Below are positions 14,877-24,093 of a stretch of DNA of 34,192 nt, in pieces. The translations under genes and the position numbers were made by a program. This stretch comes from Bacteroidales bacterium UBA1392 (GTDB taxonomy: Bacteria > Bacteroidota > Bacteroidia > Bacteroidales > UBA932), in assembly GCA_002305275.1 (NCBI GenBank), contig DBQO01000017.1:173-34364 (forward strand), in the 5' to 3' direction. Position 1 is the stretch's first letter. Each line of letters starts with the position of its first letter. The notes below the pieces were generated by a model. That model made no database searches and had not been told where the DNA came from. It worked only from the letters and a program-made list of their open reading frames with translations.

Positions 14877-17800
14877 TCATTGATTTTTTCCGTGACAATT
14901 CTTATATTTTTTACCGCTTCCACATGGGCATGGGTCATTGCGGCCAACTTTTTTCTCTGCTCTGGCCGGAGCATTTGATTGGGGCTCCGAACTATTGGTA
15001 AGCAGATCGGGGCGGCTCTCTCTCATTCCACTCAGATCGGTTTTCTTGGTATGGCCCTCCGTGGCAACCTCTTGCGGTTGCTGATCATTCCTAAGGAAGA
15101 GGAATGAACGCAGGAGGAATGCAAGAACATCCCTGCTGATGCCCTCAAGCACCTTGATGAAGAGTTCGAAACTCTCCCCTTTGTAGACAAGTATGGGGTC
15201 TTTTTGCTCATAAGCGGCATGCTGTACTGCTTGCTTAAGGTCATCCATATCCCTGAGATGGTTTTTCCAGTACTCGTCAATAACCCTTAGAGTAATTGTC
15301 TTCTGGACGGCACGAATCAACTCCTTGCCTTTGCTCTCATAAGCCTTCCTCAGATCCACTAGGATGCCATAGACCATCTTTCCATCGGATACGGGAATCT
15401 GTATATTCTGGTAAAACATCCTCTTTGTGTCATATACGTGGTTGATTACAGGCCATGTTTGCGCAATAAGAGTATCAAACCTACGCTGCATTACATTTTG
15501 AACGCTTTGTTGGAGATGTTCCGTTAGTTGAGCCTTATTGAAACGCTCATAGGAGGCTTCGTCAAAATCAGGAACGATGGAAAGCACCTTCATCAACTCT
15601 TCAGAGAAGAGCTCATAGGTAAGATGACGGTTGGAGTCTACAAACATTTCGCAATAGTCTGTAATCATGTTGAGTACATCCACATCAATGCGTTCACCGG
15701 TCAGAGCGCTGCGTCTCTTGGTATAGACAACCTCCCTCTGTGAGTTCATAACGTCATCATAGTCCACGAGTCTCTTTCGCGTACCGAAGTTATTTTCCTC
15801 AACCTTCTTTTGAGCCCTCTCTATGGCATTTGAGAGCATGGTGGCCTGAAGTGCCTCTTCTTCCTGCATACCCATCGAATCGACTACCTTGGAAATCCTG
15901 TCTGAGCCGAAGATACGCATCAGGTCATCTTCGAGAGATACATAGAAAATGGAGCTACCCGGGTCTCCCTGACGTCCTGCACGTCCTCTGAGCTGACGGT
16001 CAACGCGGCGGCTATCGTGACGCTCGGTACCTATGATTGCAAGACCTCCGGCTTCCTTGACTTCATCCGATATCTTGATGTCTGTACCACGTCCGGCCAT
16101 ATTGGTGGCTATGGTCACGGTACCGGGTTTACCTGCGTGGAGTACAACCTCAGCCTCACGTGCATGTTGTTTGGCGTTGAGCACCTGGTGATCAATACCG
16201 TGCAACTTCAACAGACGGCTCAGATATTCTGATATTTCTACAGAGGTGGTTCCTACGAGTACAGGGCGTTTTTCCTTAACCAGTTGACCAATGTGCTCTA
16301 TGACTGCATTATATTTTGTTTTCTTAGTCTTGTAGATCAAGTCATCCTGGTCGTCTCTGATAATGGGACGGTTAGTAGGTATGACCACTACGTCAAGCTT
16401 ATAGATGCTCCAGAACTCGCCGGCCTCAGTCTCCGCCGTACCTGTCATTCCCGAAAGTTTATGGTACATCCTGAAGTAATTCTGGAGGGTAATGGTGGCG
16501 AAAGTCTGTGTGGCTGCCTCGACTTTTACATTTTCCTTGGCCTCCACAGCCTGATGGAGGCCATCGCTCCAGCGACGTCCTTCCATTATACGGCCAGTAC
16601 TCTCATCTACAATCTTTACCTTATTGTCAATTACCACATAATCCACATCCTTCTCAAACATTGAATATGCCTTCAAGAGCTGGTCAACCGTGTGCATCCT
16701 CTCGGCTTTGAGGGAGTAATTGGAGTAAAGCTCATCTTTTTTCTGTCTCTTCTCCTCGGCGGGGATATCCATCTGGTCAATCTTTGAGAGCTCGTCGCCA
16801 AGCCTGGGCATCAGGAAGAAGTCAGCATCACCTACGGCTTTGGCAAGTACTTCGTTGCCCTTGTCGGTGAGTTCAACGCTACGCTGATGTTCGTCTATGA
16901 CGAAAAACAGATCGTTGGTGACAATTCTCTGTTCTATGTCCTTTTCAGTGAAGGCGGCCTTTATTATCTTACTCTGCACATCCTGCAAAATCTGTTTGAT
17001 ACCGGGCTCACTGAGATATTTAATGAGAGGTGCATATTTGGGGAGTCCCTTATGCGCCCTGAGTAGCAATATCTCCCCTTTATCCTTGATTTCGCCTGCC
17101 GCAATGAGTCTCTTCGCCTCGTTCAGGGTCTGGTTTACAAATGTGCGTTGTTCATTATAGAGACGCTGAACATAAGGTTTGTAGTCAATGAAGGTTTGGT
17201 CACCGCTACGTTGTACCGGTCCTGAAATAATCAGCGGGGTACGTGCATCATCTATCAGGACCGAGTCCACCTCATCGACTATGGCAAAATGGTGTTTGCG
17301 CTGAACAAGGTCATCGGGATTGAGAGCCATATTGTCCCTGAGGTAGTCGAAACCAAATTCGTTATTGGTACCGAAGGTGATATCGGCATTGTAGGCACGT
17401 TTTCTTGCATCGGAATTTGGTTGGTGCTTGTCAATACAATCTACGCTCAGCCCGTGGAACATATAGAGGGGTCCCATCCATTCGGAGTCACGTTTGGAGA
17501 GATAATCGTTGACTGTCACAACATGAACACCTTTGCCCGCAAGAGCGTTTAGGAAGACGGGGAGTGTTGCCACAAGGGTTTTTCCCTCACCCGTAGCCAT
17601 CTCGGCAATCTTACCTGCATGAAGAACAGCCCCGCCGTACAACTGTACGTCGTAGTGTACCATATCCCAAGTAATCATATTACCACCTGCCATCCAGGAA
17701 TTTTTCCATTCGGCAATATCACCTTTGATGGTGACAAAATCGTGGGTGGTGCTAAGATCGCGATCAAACTGAGTGGCTTTGACTCTTATTATAGGATTTT

Positions 17801-18173
17801 CTTTAAATCGTCTGGCTGTAGATTTTACTATGGCAAAAGTTTCAGGGAGTACTTGGTTGAGTATATCCTCAAGTTTGGTATCTATCTCTTTGATAAGCAA
17901 GTCAAGCTCAGTAGCAAGTTTCTCTTTCTCCGAAACGGCGATTTCCACATCTTCCAGTTGCTCTCTGATGGAGACCACTTTCGCCTCTTCAGCTGCAACA
18001 TAGTCCAATATTTTTGCCCTGATGGCAGCGGATTCATTCCTGAGTTCATCGTCTGAGAGAGCGTCTATGCGGCTAAATGAGTTATGTATGTTGTTAAGTA
18101 TAGGTTTTAACTGCTTCAGATCTCTTTCTGATTTAGACCCGAATAGCTTTCTAATTATATCTGAAATACCCAT
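14877..18173 (-). CDS. secA: Protein translocase subunit SecA
   Basis: ATPase motor that drives unfolded preproteins through SecYEG. The 1098-residue product is longer than the 901-residue E. coli protein but typical for Bacteroidota: it has an extra charged helical insertion near residues 60-105. Walker A is ATGEGKT (193-199), Walker B DEVDSVLIDDARTPLI, and the helicase motif region includes GTTSVEISE, TNMAGRGTDIKI and QLRGRAGRQGDPG. The C terminus carries the zinc-binding SEC-C motif CPCGSGKKYKNCHG (about 1083-1096). Lpd and the bactofilin follow on the same strand with small gaps. A TAnnTTTG box lies 22 bp upstream. Confidence 0.97.
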   Translation of the reverse strand: MGISDIIRKLFGSKSERDLKQLKPILNNIHNSFSRIDALSDDELRNESAAIRAKILDYVAAEEAKVVSIREQLEDVEIAVSEKEKLATELDLLIKEIDTKLEDILNQVLPETFAIVKSTARRFKENPIIRVKATQFDRDLSTTHDFVTIKGDIAEWKNSWMAGGNMITWDMVHYDVQLYGGAVLHAGKIAEMATGEGKTLVATLPVFLNALAGKGVHVVTVNDYLSKRDSEWMGPLYMFHGLSVDCIDKHQPNSDARKRAYNADITFGTNNEFGFDYLRDNMALNPDDLVQRKHHFAIVDEVDSVLIDDARTPLIISGPVQRSGDQTFIDYKPYVQRLYNEQRTFVNQTLNEAKRLIAAGEIKDKGEILLLRAHKGLPKYAPLIKYLSEPGIKQILQDVQSKIIKAAFTEKDIEQRIVTNDLFFVIDEHQRSVELTDKGNEVLAKAVGDADFFLMPRLGDELSKIDQMDIPAEEKRQKKDELYSNYSLKAERMHTVDQLLKAYSMFEKDVDYVVIDNKVKIVDESTGRIMEGRRWSDGLHQAVEAKENVKVEAATQTFATITLQNYFRMYHKLSGMTGTAETEAGEFWSIYKLDVVVIPTNRPIIRDDQDDLIYKTKKTKYNAVIEHIGQLVKEKRPVLVGTTSVEISEYLSRLLKLHGIDHQVLNAKQHAREAEVVLHAGKPGTVTIATNMAGRGTDIKISDEVKEAGGLAIIGTERHDSRRVDRQLRGRAGRQGDPGSSIFYVSLEDDLMRIFGSDRISKVVDSMGMQEEEALQATMLSNAIERAQKKVEENNFGTRKRLVDYDDVMNSQREVVYTKRRSALTGERIDVDVLNMITDYCEMFVDSNRHLTYELFSEELMKVLSIVPDFDEASYERFNKAQLTEHLQQSVQNVMQRRFDTLIAQTWPVINHVYDTKRMFYQNIQIPVSDGKMVYGILVDLRKAYESKGKELIRAVQKTITLRVIDEYWKNHLRDMDDLKQAVQHAAYEQKDPILVYKGESFELFIKVLEGISRDVLAFLLRSFLFLRNDQQPQEVATEGHTKKTDLSGMRESRPDLLTNSSEPQSNAPARAEKKVGRNDPCPCGSGKKYKNCHGKNQ

Positions 18174-18195
18174 ATTATGTATAAGATTTAAGTCA

Positions 18196-18203
18196 CAAAT
18201 TTA
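18196..18203 (-). promoter_or_regulatory. Putative secA promoter, -7 element
   Basis: TAAATTTG read leftward, a perfect TAnnTTTG, 22 bp before the secA ATG, predicting a leader of about 16 nt. The rest of the 182-bp gap up to 18355 shows no second clear promoter for the rightward hydrolase gene; the only structure seen is a 6-bp inverted repeat, ATTCAT-CCCT-ATGAAT, at 18302-18317. Confidence 0.5.
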
Positions 18204-18355
18204 CTAATAAAATAGCAATAATTCACTTTATTTTCGCAACTTTAGAGTCTTAATGAAATTTAGGCCTATCTGCCTTGCAGAGTACCTTCCATTTTGAACA
18301 TATTCATCCCTATGAATGAAGTAGAATAATCAATCATACAATATTAAGTCAAAAT

Positions 18356-19591
18356 ATGAAAAAACTAGTTTTAATTACTATTTGCTCTCTTCTTATGGCA
18401 CTCTCGTCGGATGTTTTTGCCTGCACCAGCGCCATAATCTCCGGTAGGGTTACCACTGACGGCAGACCACTTCTATGGAAACATCGTGACACCGGTGCTG
18501 CCCAAAATCTCGTTAGGTATTTCCATGGAGACAAGTATGCTTTCTCAGCAGTCGCAGAGACCAATAATCCCAATCCCAGATCGGTTTGGATGGGAGTAAA
18601 TGAGGCCGGATTTGCCATAATGAATACGAGGTCGTATAACATCGAACCCATCGACAACGAGGAAAATGCAAGCAATAATGGCTATATTATGAAGCTAGCG
18701 CTTGGAGAGTGTGCTGATGCGGTAGAGTTCGAGGCTCTCCTCAACTCACTGGAAAAACCCTGGCACATCTCAGCAAACTTTGGTGTGATAGATGCACATA
18801 GCAATGCTTATTACTATGAGGTTAACAATGATGGATATATAAGATTTGATGTCAATGACCCCGCCACTGCACCTTTAGGTTATGTGGTTAGGAGTAACTT
18901 TTCATTTGCAGGCGACACTGAGAGAGGTGTCGGTTATGTGAGGTATATGCAGGCTGACGAGATCGTAAAGGCGGGTGTAATGCATAATGCGATGACTCCG
19001 GAGTACATTTTTAATGAACTCTCCAGATCTTTTGAAAATCCCCTTATCGGCGTTAACCTTAAGAATGGAGACTTCAACCGACCGAAAACTACAGGGTGGT
19101 TTGTGGAGCAGGATTTCATTGCCAGATACACTACCACCAGTAGTGTTGTTGTACAGGGAGTTAAAAAAGGCGAGCCGGTAGAAATGACCACAATGTGGAC
19201 TGTTATAAGTTACCCTCCTACGACAGTGGCTATGCCGGTCTGGGTATGTGGGGGTGAAGATGGCATACCATCAATCCTATCTCAAAATGAAGAGGGACGT
19301 TCAACGCTTGGGAATATGGGCTATATGATGAAGGAAAAAGCCTATGCTCACGAAATCGAAAAGTCCCGCAAGAAGATATACTTCAATTGGGAGCTTTTGT
19401 GGAATTTTCACGGCAATGGCTATATGCAGCTCGTTCAGCAGATTGAAAAGGAGCTTTTCAGAGAGTATAATCGCGCTATTGAAACTTGGCGTAACGAAGG
19501 AGCCATTAATCGTCGTCAGATGAAAAAACTCCATGACAAATGGAGTTCATTTATCGTGGAGAAATATTACGAACACTTCGAAATGAAGTAA
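18356..19591 (+). CDS. Secreted Ntn-type amide hydrolase (C45/C69-like)
   Basis: A 411-residue exported protein related to the N-terminal-nucleophile hydrolases annotated as carcinine hydrolase, isopenicillin-N acyltransferase (C45) or C69 dipeptidase. Residues 1-22 are a signal peptide ending VFA. Cleavage by signal peptidase I would expose Cys23 of CTSAIISG as the new N terminus, the residue expected to be the catalytic nucleophile. DGRPLLWKHRDTG, GVNEAGFAIMNTRS and VVRSNF fit the Ntn fold. VFAC is a poor lipobox, so a lipoprotein is unlikely. The substrate is unknown: peptides, acylated amines or beta-lactam-like amides are possible. It stands alone between secA and the ferredoxin and ends before a perfect 14-bp hairpin. 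Confidence 0.8.
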   Translation: MKKLVLITICSLLMALSSDVFACTSAIISGRVTTDGRPLLWKHRDTGAAQNLVRYFHGDKYAFSAVAETNNPNPRSVWMGVNEAGFAIMNTRSYNIEPIDNEENASNNGYIMKLALGECADAVEFEALLNSLEKPWHISANFGVIDAHSNAYYYEVNNDGYIRFDVNDPATAPLGYVVRSNFSFAGDTERGVGYVRYMQADEIVKAGVMHNAMTPEYIFNELSRSFENPLIGVNLKNGDFNRPKTTGWFVEQDFIARYTTTSSVVVQGVKKGEPVEMTTMWTVISYPPTTVAMPVWVCGGEDGIPSILSQNEEGRSTLGNMGYMMKEKAYAHEIEKSRKKIYFNWELLWNFHGNGYMQLVQQIEKELFREYNRAIETWRNEGAINRRQMKKLHDKWSSFIVEKYYEHFEMK

Positions 19592-19655
19592 AGAGTCACA
19601 ATATCTCCAACAACTACAAAACACCCGCGCAGAACTCCTGCAACCAACTCAAAAT

Positions 19656-19687
19656 CAACAAAGGGCACCCGCAGGTGCCCTTTGTTG
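19656..19687. terminator. Probable bidirectional terminator hairpin
   Basis: CAACAAAGGGCACC and GGTGCCCTTTGTTG form a perfect 14-bp stem around the loop CGCA. It lies between the convergent hydrolase and ferredoxin genes. It lacks a pure T-run, so termination is likely rather than certain. Confidence 0.7.
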
Positions 19688-19705
19688 TATGGTCGTTGCA
19701 ATTAA

Positions 19706-19873
19706 TTATGCCTGCACGATAGCTCCCATAGGGCAAGCATCTGCACAAGCGCCGCAATCAATGCACAAGTTGGGGTCAATCTTGTAGATATCACCTTCAG
19801 AGATAGCTCCTACAGGACATTCGTCAATACAAGAACCGCAAGCTGCACAGTTTTCAGTGATTTTGTAAGCCAT
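19706..19873 (-). CDS. 2[4Fe-4S] ferredoxin
   Basis: A 55-residue bacterial-type ferredoxin, a small cytoplasmic electron carrier. It begins MAYKITENCAACGSC and contains two CxxCxxCxxxCP motifs (CAACGSCIDECP and CIDCGACADACP), each binding one [4Fe-4S] cluster. Its partners are probably pyruvate- or 2-oxoacid:ferredoxin oxidoreductases or hydrogenase, pointing to an anaerobic metabolism, which is inference. It stands alone with an excellent promoter (19922-19954) and a hairpin terminator 19 bp after the stop. Confidence 0.95.
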   Translation of the reverse strand: MAYKITENCAACGSCIDECPVGAISEGDIYKIDPNLCIDCGACADACPMGAIVQA

Positions 19874-19921
19874 GTTTAATTTTTTTAGTTATTTGATAGT
19901 TTCAATCATCAGTTGTGTCCG

Positions 19922-19954
19922 CAAAGATAACATCTTTTTATCGGATTAATCAAA
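19922..19954 (-). promoter_or_regulatory. Ferredoxin promoter (TTTG - 21 bp - TATCTTTG)
   Basis: Reading leftward, TTTG (19951-19954) and TATCTTTG (19922-19929) fit both Bacteroides promoter elements and their 19-21 bp spacing. The predicted leader to the ferredoxin ATG is about 42 nt. Confidence 0.7.
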
Positions 19955-19963
19955 TTATTTATA

Positions 19964-22858
19964 TCAATATCCGAAAATCTCTTTGAGCTCGAGTTTTTGG
20001 ATGGGACCGTACTCCAAGAGTCTCTTCATATCAAAATCTTCATAGCGGCCGAGAATGCAGATGGTGTAGTAACGGTCTTTGATGTTTTCCTGCTGGTACT
20101 TCACCACATCATCGAGAGTTAGAGTCTGTGCCTTTGCAAATACTTCGCGGTTGATGTCATAATCCAGACCAAGTTTTTGCGCACTGATATATTGCCATAG
20201 AACATTATCCCTAACTGTGCGGGCTGTACGGAGATTACTGATTAGTGATTCCTGGGCTATGTCAAATGCATTTTGTGACACCGGCATATTGTTGATGATT
20301 TCATCGAAGGCTGTCATAGCGTCAATAAGCTTGTCATTTTGTGTGGCTATGAAACTGGCGAAAAATGTTTCGTGTTCCAAATCCGTAGGCAGATATACTC
20401 TGGCATTTGCAGAATAAGCCAAACCGCGTGCTTCACGCATCTCCTGGAATACTATGGAGTTCATTCCGGAGCCGAAATAGGAGTTGTACAGGTTTGTTAT
20501 GGGGACTATGGCCGGATCGTACTTATGTCCGATGTTCGATACTGCTAAATAATAGAGCTGGTTGGCGTCGAAAGGAGCAAGGAAGACTTTGGTGCCGTCG
20601 GTCTTAGCTATTTTATAGGGGTTCCCCGATACGACAGGAGTAAGGGATTCAGGCACATTGTGGGTCTCGGCAATCAGATTCACGATTTTTTCCCCTTCAG
20701 CGGGTCCGTAATAGAGGATTTTGTGCTCCATCGTGAAAATGTTGTGGATTTTGTCAGTGAGATCGCTGCTTTTCAGATTTTTTATCTCTTTATCCGAGAG
20801 AACATTTGTGGAGGGATTTTCAGGTCCGTAGATACCGTATTGCTGGAGACGTGAGAAGATGTCCCTCTGTCCGAGCTTCGCATTGGCACGCTCCTGAAGC
20901 ATATTGCCCTTGAGCAGAGTGAGAACTTCCTCGTCAGGTTGTGCATCAGCCACCAGTTCTTCCATCATTTTAACTGCCTCTTCCATATTCTCGCCGAGCC
21001 CGGAAATGGTTACATAGGTGCGTTCGCCTGTGCAACTTACACTAACCGAACAAGCGATCTTATACAATGCCTTCTGAAACTCTTCCTTACTCATTGTACT
21101 TGTACCCAGATAACCGATATAGTCAGCTGCAATGGGAAGCACTTTGTCGGCATAGCTGCCCGTATCGAAGAGATATGTGAGGGTAAATAGGTCATTGATG
21201 GTGTTCTGCTTGTAGAGTACTTGTATATTGCTCTTTGCGGTCAATATATCCATATCCTTTTCAAAGTCTACAAATACGGGTTCAATGGGAGCCACCTGTG
21301 AAGCCTGAATCTCACGCAAGAATGCGCTGGAAGTATCTCTATTGGTAAAAATAGGGGTAATTGCCGGTTTTGCAATTTTGGTGTCCGCAGGGTCTTTTTT
21401 CTCAATTTTATCCACGCGGACGTAGTTGTCTGCAAAATGCTCATTGGCGAATGCCACAACTTCCTCTTTGGTAATCTTGGAGAGTCTGTCAACCTCGCTG
21501 ATGTAATCAGCCCAGGCGATCCCATCGATAAAGCAGTTAACCAGAGAGCGCACAATGTATGATGCGTTCTGATTCTGCTGCATCTTCTGGCGTTTCATGT
21601 TGTTGATGATGGAGGGCAGGAGGTCATCATCAAAGTTGCCGGATTTGATTTTTTCAAGTTCTTCAAAAGCTATTGCAGCCACTTCGTCAAGAGTCTGTCC
21701 CTTTTTGGGCTCCCCCTGGATTATAAATACAGAATAGTCGGCAAGAGAGTAGTTGCCTGCACCAATACCGAGAGTCTTTTGCTGTTGGTTGACGTTGAGG
21801 TCAAAAAGACCTGCCGATCCGTTATAGAGGACTGAACGCATAAGTTCGAGCATAAGGGCTTCGGGAGATGCAGCGCCGGGGAATCTCCAGGCAATTATTG
21901 TACTGGGAGACTCAACTCCGAGAACCTCAAACTTGCGAGGTTCGGTGATGGGATCTTCGGGTTCGAATTCAAGCTTGGGAAGATTGGGGTTAGGTTTGAG
22001 AGCCGAGAAATGTTTGTCGATGATTTTTATAGCCTTATCGGGGTCGAAATCACCGGCAAGGCAGACTGCCATATTATTGGGGACATACCACTCTGATTTG
22101 TAATTTTTCACATTTGTAATGGAAGGATTCTTGAGATGATTAGCCCAGCCGATAACCGGAGTACCATAAGTATGTTTCTTGAAAAGTTCGGCAAAGAGTT
22201 TTTCAAACTGCTTTTCGCTATCCATCGCAGCGTACATGTTGTACTCCTCGTATATGGTCTCCAGCTCGGTGTGGAATCCGCGGATCACGCTGTTGGCAAA
22301 CCTGTCGGCCTGGATTCTGGCCCAGTTGTCAATCTGGTTGGAGGGGATATTCTCCACATAGCATGTAACGTCGTTGCCGGTATATGCGTTTGTGCCGCGG
22401 GCTCCGATGCTTGCCATCAGTTTGTCATACTCATTGGGAATGGCAATCTTCGAAGCTTCATAGGAGATGGAATCGATCTCTTTATAGATAGCTGTACGCT
22501 CCTCTTCATCAGTGGTAACACGATAAATTTCGAAGAGTTCTTCTATGCGGTCGAGGAGTACCTTTTCCTCTTCGTAATTCTGAGTACCGAACTTCTCCGT
22601 GCCCTTAAACATCAGGTGCTCGAAGTAGTGTGCCAAACCGGTGGTTTCTACGGGGTCATTCTTGCTGCCTACGCGTATGGCTACGTGGGCATTGACGCGG
22701 GGTTCATCTTTATTGACAACCATATAGACTTTTAGTCCGTTGTCAAGTGTGTAGATTCGTGCCCCCAGTGGGTCACCGGGAACTGACTCGTAAGAATAGT
22801 TGTTGCAAGATGCAAATACAAATAGGGTTGCGAGAAGCAGATAGATAATTCTCTTCAT
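19964..22858 (-). CDS. M16 family zinc metalloprotease, lipoprotein
   Basis: A 964-residue insulinase/pitrilysin-type (M16) peptidase with both halves fused in one chain. The signal peptide ends FASC, so Cys18 is probably lipidated and the enzyme anchored in the outer or inner membrane facing the periplasm. The inverted zinc motif HxxEH is HYFEH (77-81), with the third ligand expected in ELETIYEEYN. The second half (about 520-960) is the catalytically inactive M16 partner domain with GLAYSANARVYL. These enzymes degrade peptides up to a few kDa inside a clam-shell chamber. The FASC lipobox has Phe at -3, which Bacteroidota often tolerate. A TATTTTTG box is 48 bp upstream. Confidence 0.93.
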   Translation of the reverse strand: MKRIIYLLLATLFVFASCNNYSYESVPGDPLGARIYTLDNGLKVYMVVNKDEPRVNAHVAIRVGSKNDPVETTGLAHYFEHLMFKGTEKFGTQNYEEEKVLLDRIEELFEIYRVTTDEEERTAIYKEIDSISYEASKIAIPNEYDKLMASIGARGTNAYTGNDVTCYVENIPSNQIDNWARIQADRFANSVIRGFHTELETIYEEYNMYAAMDSEKQFEKLFAELFKKHTYGTPVIGWANHLKNPSITNVKNYKSEWYVPNNMAVCLAGDFDPDKAIKIIDKHFSALKPNPNLPKLEFEPEDPITEPRKFEVLGVESPSTIIAWRFPGAASPEALMLELMRSVLYNGSAGLFDLNVNQQQKTLGIGAGNYSLADYSVFIIQGEPKKGQTLDEVAAIAFEELEKIKSGNFDDDLLPSIINNMKRQKMQQNQNASYIVRSLVNCFIDGIAWADYISEVDRLSKITKEEVVAFANEHFADNYVRVDKIEKKDPADTKIAKPAITPIFTNRDTSSAFLREIQASQVAPIEPVFVDFEKDMDILTAKSNIQVLYKQNTINDLFTLTYLFDTGSYADKVLPIAADYIGYLGTSTMSKEEFQKALYKIACSVSVSCTGERTYVTISGLGENMEEAVKMMEELVADAQPDEEVLTLLKGNMLQERANAKLGQRDIFSRLQQYGIYGPENPSTNVLSDKEIKNLKSSDLTDKIHNIFTMEHKILYYGPAEGEKIVNLIAETHNVPESLTPVVSGNPYKIAKTDGTKVFLAPFDANQLYYLAVSNIGHKYDPAIVPITNLYNSYFGSGMNSIVFQEMREARGLAYSANARVYLPTDLEHETFFASFIATQNDKLIDAMTAFDEIINNMPVSQNAFDIAQESLISNLRTARTVRDNVLWQYISAQKLGLDYDINREVFAKAQTLTLDDVVKYQQENIKDRYYTICILGRYEDFDMKRLLEYGPIQKLELKEIFGY

Positions 22859-22906
22859 TGTAGTGTTGGATTATGTTTGTTTGGTTCGATTTATGCAAAT
22901 AATAAA

Positions 22907-22914
22907 CAAAAATA
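22907..22914 (-). promoter_or_regulatory. Putative M16 protease promoter, -7 element
   Basis: TATTTTTG read leftward, a perfect TAnnTTTG, 48 bp before the protease ATG and 15 bp from the opposing box at 22930-22937. No well-spaced -33 TTTG was found. Confidence 0.45.
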
Positions 22915-22929
22915 GCAAACTATATTTAT

Positions 22930-22937
22930 TATCTTTG
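22930..22937 (+). promoter_or_regulatory. Putative promoter of the DUF1573-meaB-exporter-carbonic anhydrase run
   Basis: TATCTTTG, a perfect TAnnTTTG, 16 bp before the DUF1573 ATG, predicts a leader of about 10 nt. It is the only such box seen ahead of the four-gene run to 26925. Confidence 0.5.
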
Positions 22938-22953
22938 CCAAAAATTAAATAAA

Positions 22954-24063
22954 ATGAAGAAACTGCTGATCATAATAAGTTTGATTCTGAGCCAATTCTG
23001 TGTCTATCAAATGGTTGCCCAGGAGCCGCAGGTAATGCTCGATGAGAGCAAGGTTATTAGTTTCGATAAAAAAATCCACGATTTCGGAGAGGTTATGATT
23101 TCGGATGGGCCGGTAAAATGCACATTTACATTCACAAATATCAGTGATTCGCCGATCGTGGTGCATAATATCATTTCATCCTGCGGATGTACCACACCCC
23201 AATGGACCCGTTCTCCGGTAAAACCGGGCGGAAAAGGCAAAGTGGATGTGGTGTTCAACAATGATCAGGGACCTTTTCCCTTTGATAAGACCCTTACACT
23301 CTATGTTTCGGGTGTCGGTCGTCCGGTTGTCCTAAGAATCAGGGGTATAGCCTATGAGAAAAGTAAAAATGTAGATGAGCTCTTCACCGGTAGAATCGGA
23401 CAGATGGGCATAAATAAAAGTGCAGTCTCCCTTCGAAACATAGAGCAGGGTGTACTCAAGCAGGACGAAATAGATATTGCCAATCTCTCCTCATCTCCTC
23501 TGAAGGTGGAAACCAGAGAGGTTAGCCGCGGACTTCTGCTCACGGTTTATCCCAATCCAATTCCCCCAAAAAGTATGGCCAAACTCACCTATACCGTGGA
23601 TCCAACTCTTATGCCGAAGCGTAGTTGGGGCAAACAGACCTTCACGGGACGCTTCGTCCTTAATGGGAAAAAACAGCCCGAAGAGTTCACTGTGAGTGCC
23701 GTAATAGTGGACAATTTCCGCGACATGAACGCAAAGCAGATAAAAAATGCTCCATTACCAATTGTAGAGAAGCCTTATTACAGTTTTGGTACCGCAGTCA
23801 AAGGTACTGTACTCGACATTTCCTATAAAATCAAAAATAAAGGCAAAAGTGAACTGCTGATACATACGGTGGAGAGTGAAAAGAGCGGTTTGAGTCAGAT
23901 TGGCCCAACACCGCTCCGCATTAAAGCAGGAGAAAGCGCTACCCTGAAACTCAAGTTTGATACAAGAGAACATTCCGGAGAAATGATTAATATCCTTACT
24001 TTGATAACAAATTCTCCATCCGATCCGATGGTAAATATTTTCATCACAGGTACCGTCAAATAG
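22954..24063 (+). CDS. DUF1573 domain-containing exported protein
   Basis: A 369-residue exported protein of unknown function. A signal peptide (about 1-22, ending MVAQ) is followed by a DUF1573 Ig-like domain with the typical FDKKIHDFGEV, FTFTNISDSPIVV and SSCGCTTPQWTRSPVKPGGKG, and then one or two more Ig-like beta domains ending in LTLITNSPSDPMVNIFITGTV. These domains resemble ASH/MSP-type Ig folds and probably act as periplasmic or surface scaffolds. The SCGC pair may form a disulfide or bind metal. meaB follows after 30 bp. Confidence 0.85.
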   Translation: MKKLLIIISLILSQFCVYQMVAQEPQVMLDESKVISFDKKIHDFGEVMISDGPVKCTFTFTNISDSPIVVHNIISSCGCTTPQWTRSPVKPGGKGKVDVVFNNDQGPFPFDKTLTLYVSGVGRPVVLRIRGIAYEKSKNVDELFTGRIGQMGINKSAVSLRNIEQGVLKQDEIDIANLSSSPLKVETREVSRGLLLTVYPNPIPPKSMAKLTYTVDPTLMPKRSWGKQTFTGRFVLNGKKQPEEFTVSAVIVDNFRDMNAKQIKNAPLPIVEKPYYSFGTAVKGTVLDISYKIKNKGKSELLIHTVESEKSGLSQIGPTPLRIKAGESATLKLKFDTREHSGEMINILTLITNSPSDPMVNIFITGTVK

Positions 24064-24093
24064 AACTAAACAGCTCTTTTAACCGGAAACAAT

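Noticed and set aside
18302..18317. Inverted repeat ATTCAT-CCCT-ATGAAT ahead of the Ntn hydrolase gene
   Set aside because: A 6-bp stem in AT-rich DNA is expected by chance; no second copy or promoter context supports an operator.
22136..22735. 199-codon open frame on the + strand inside the M16 protease gene
   Set aside because: It lies fully antisense to a strongly supported gene and its product has no recognisable domain; such frames arise from codon bias.
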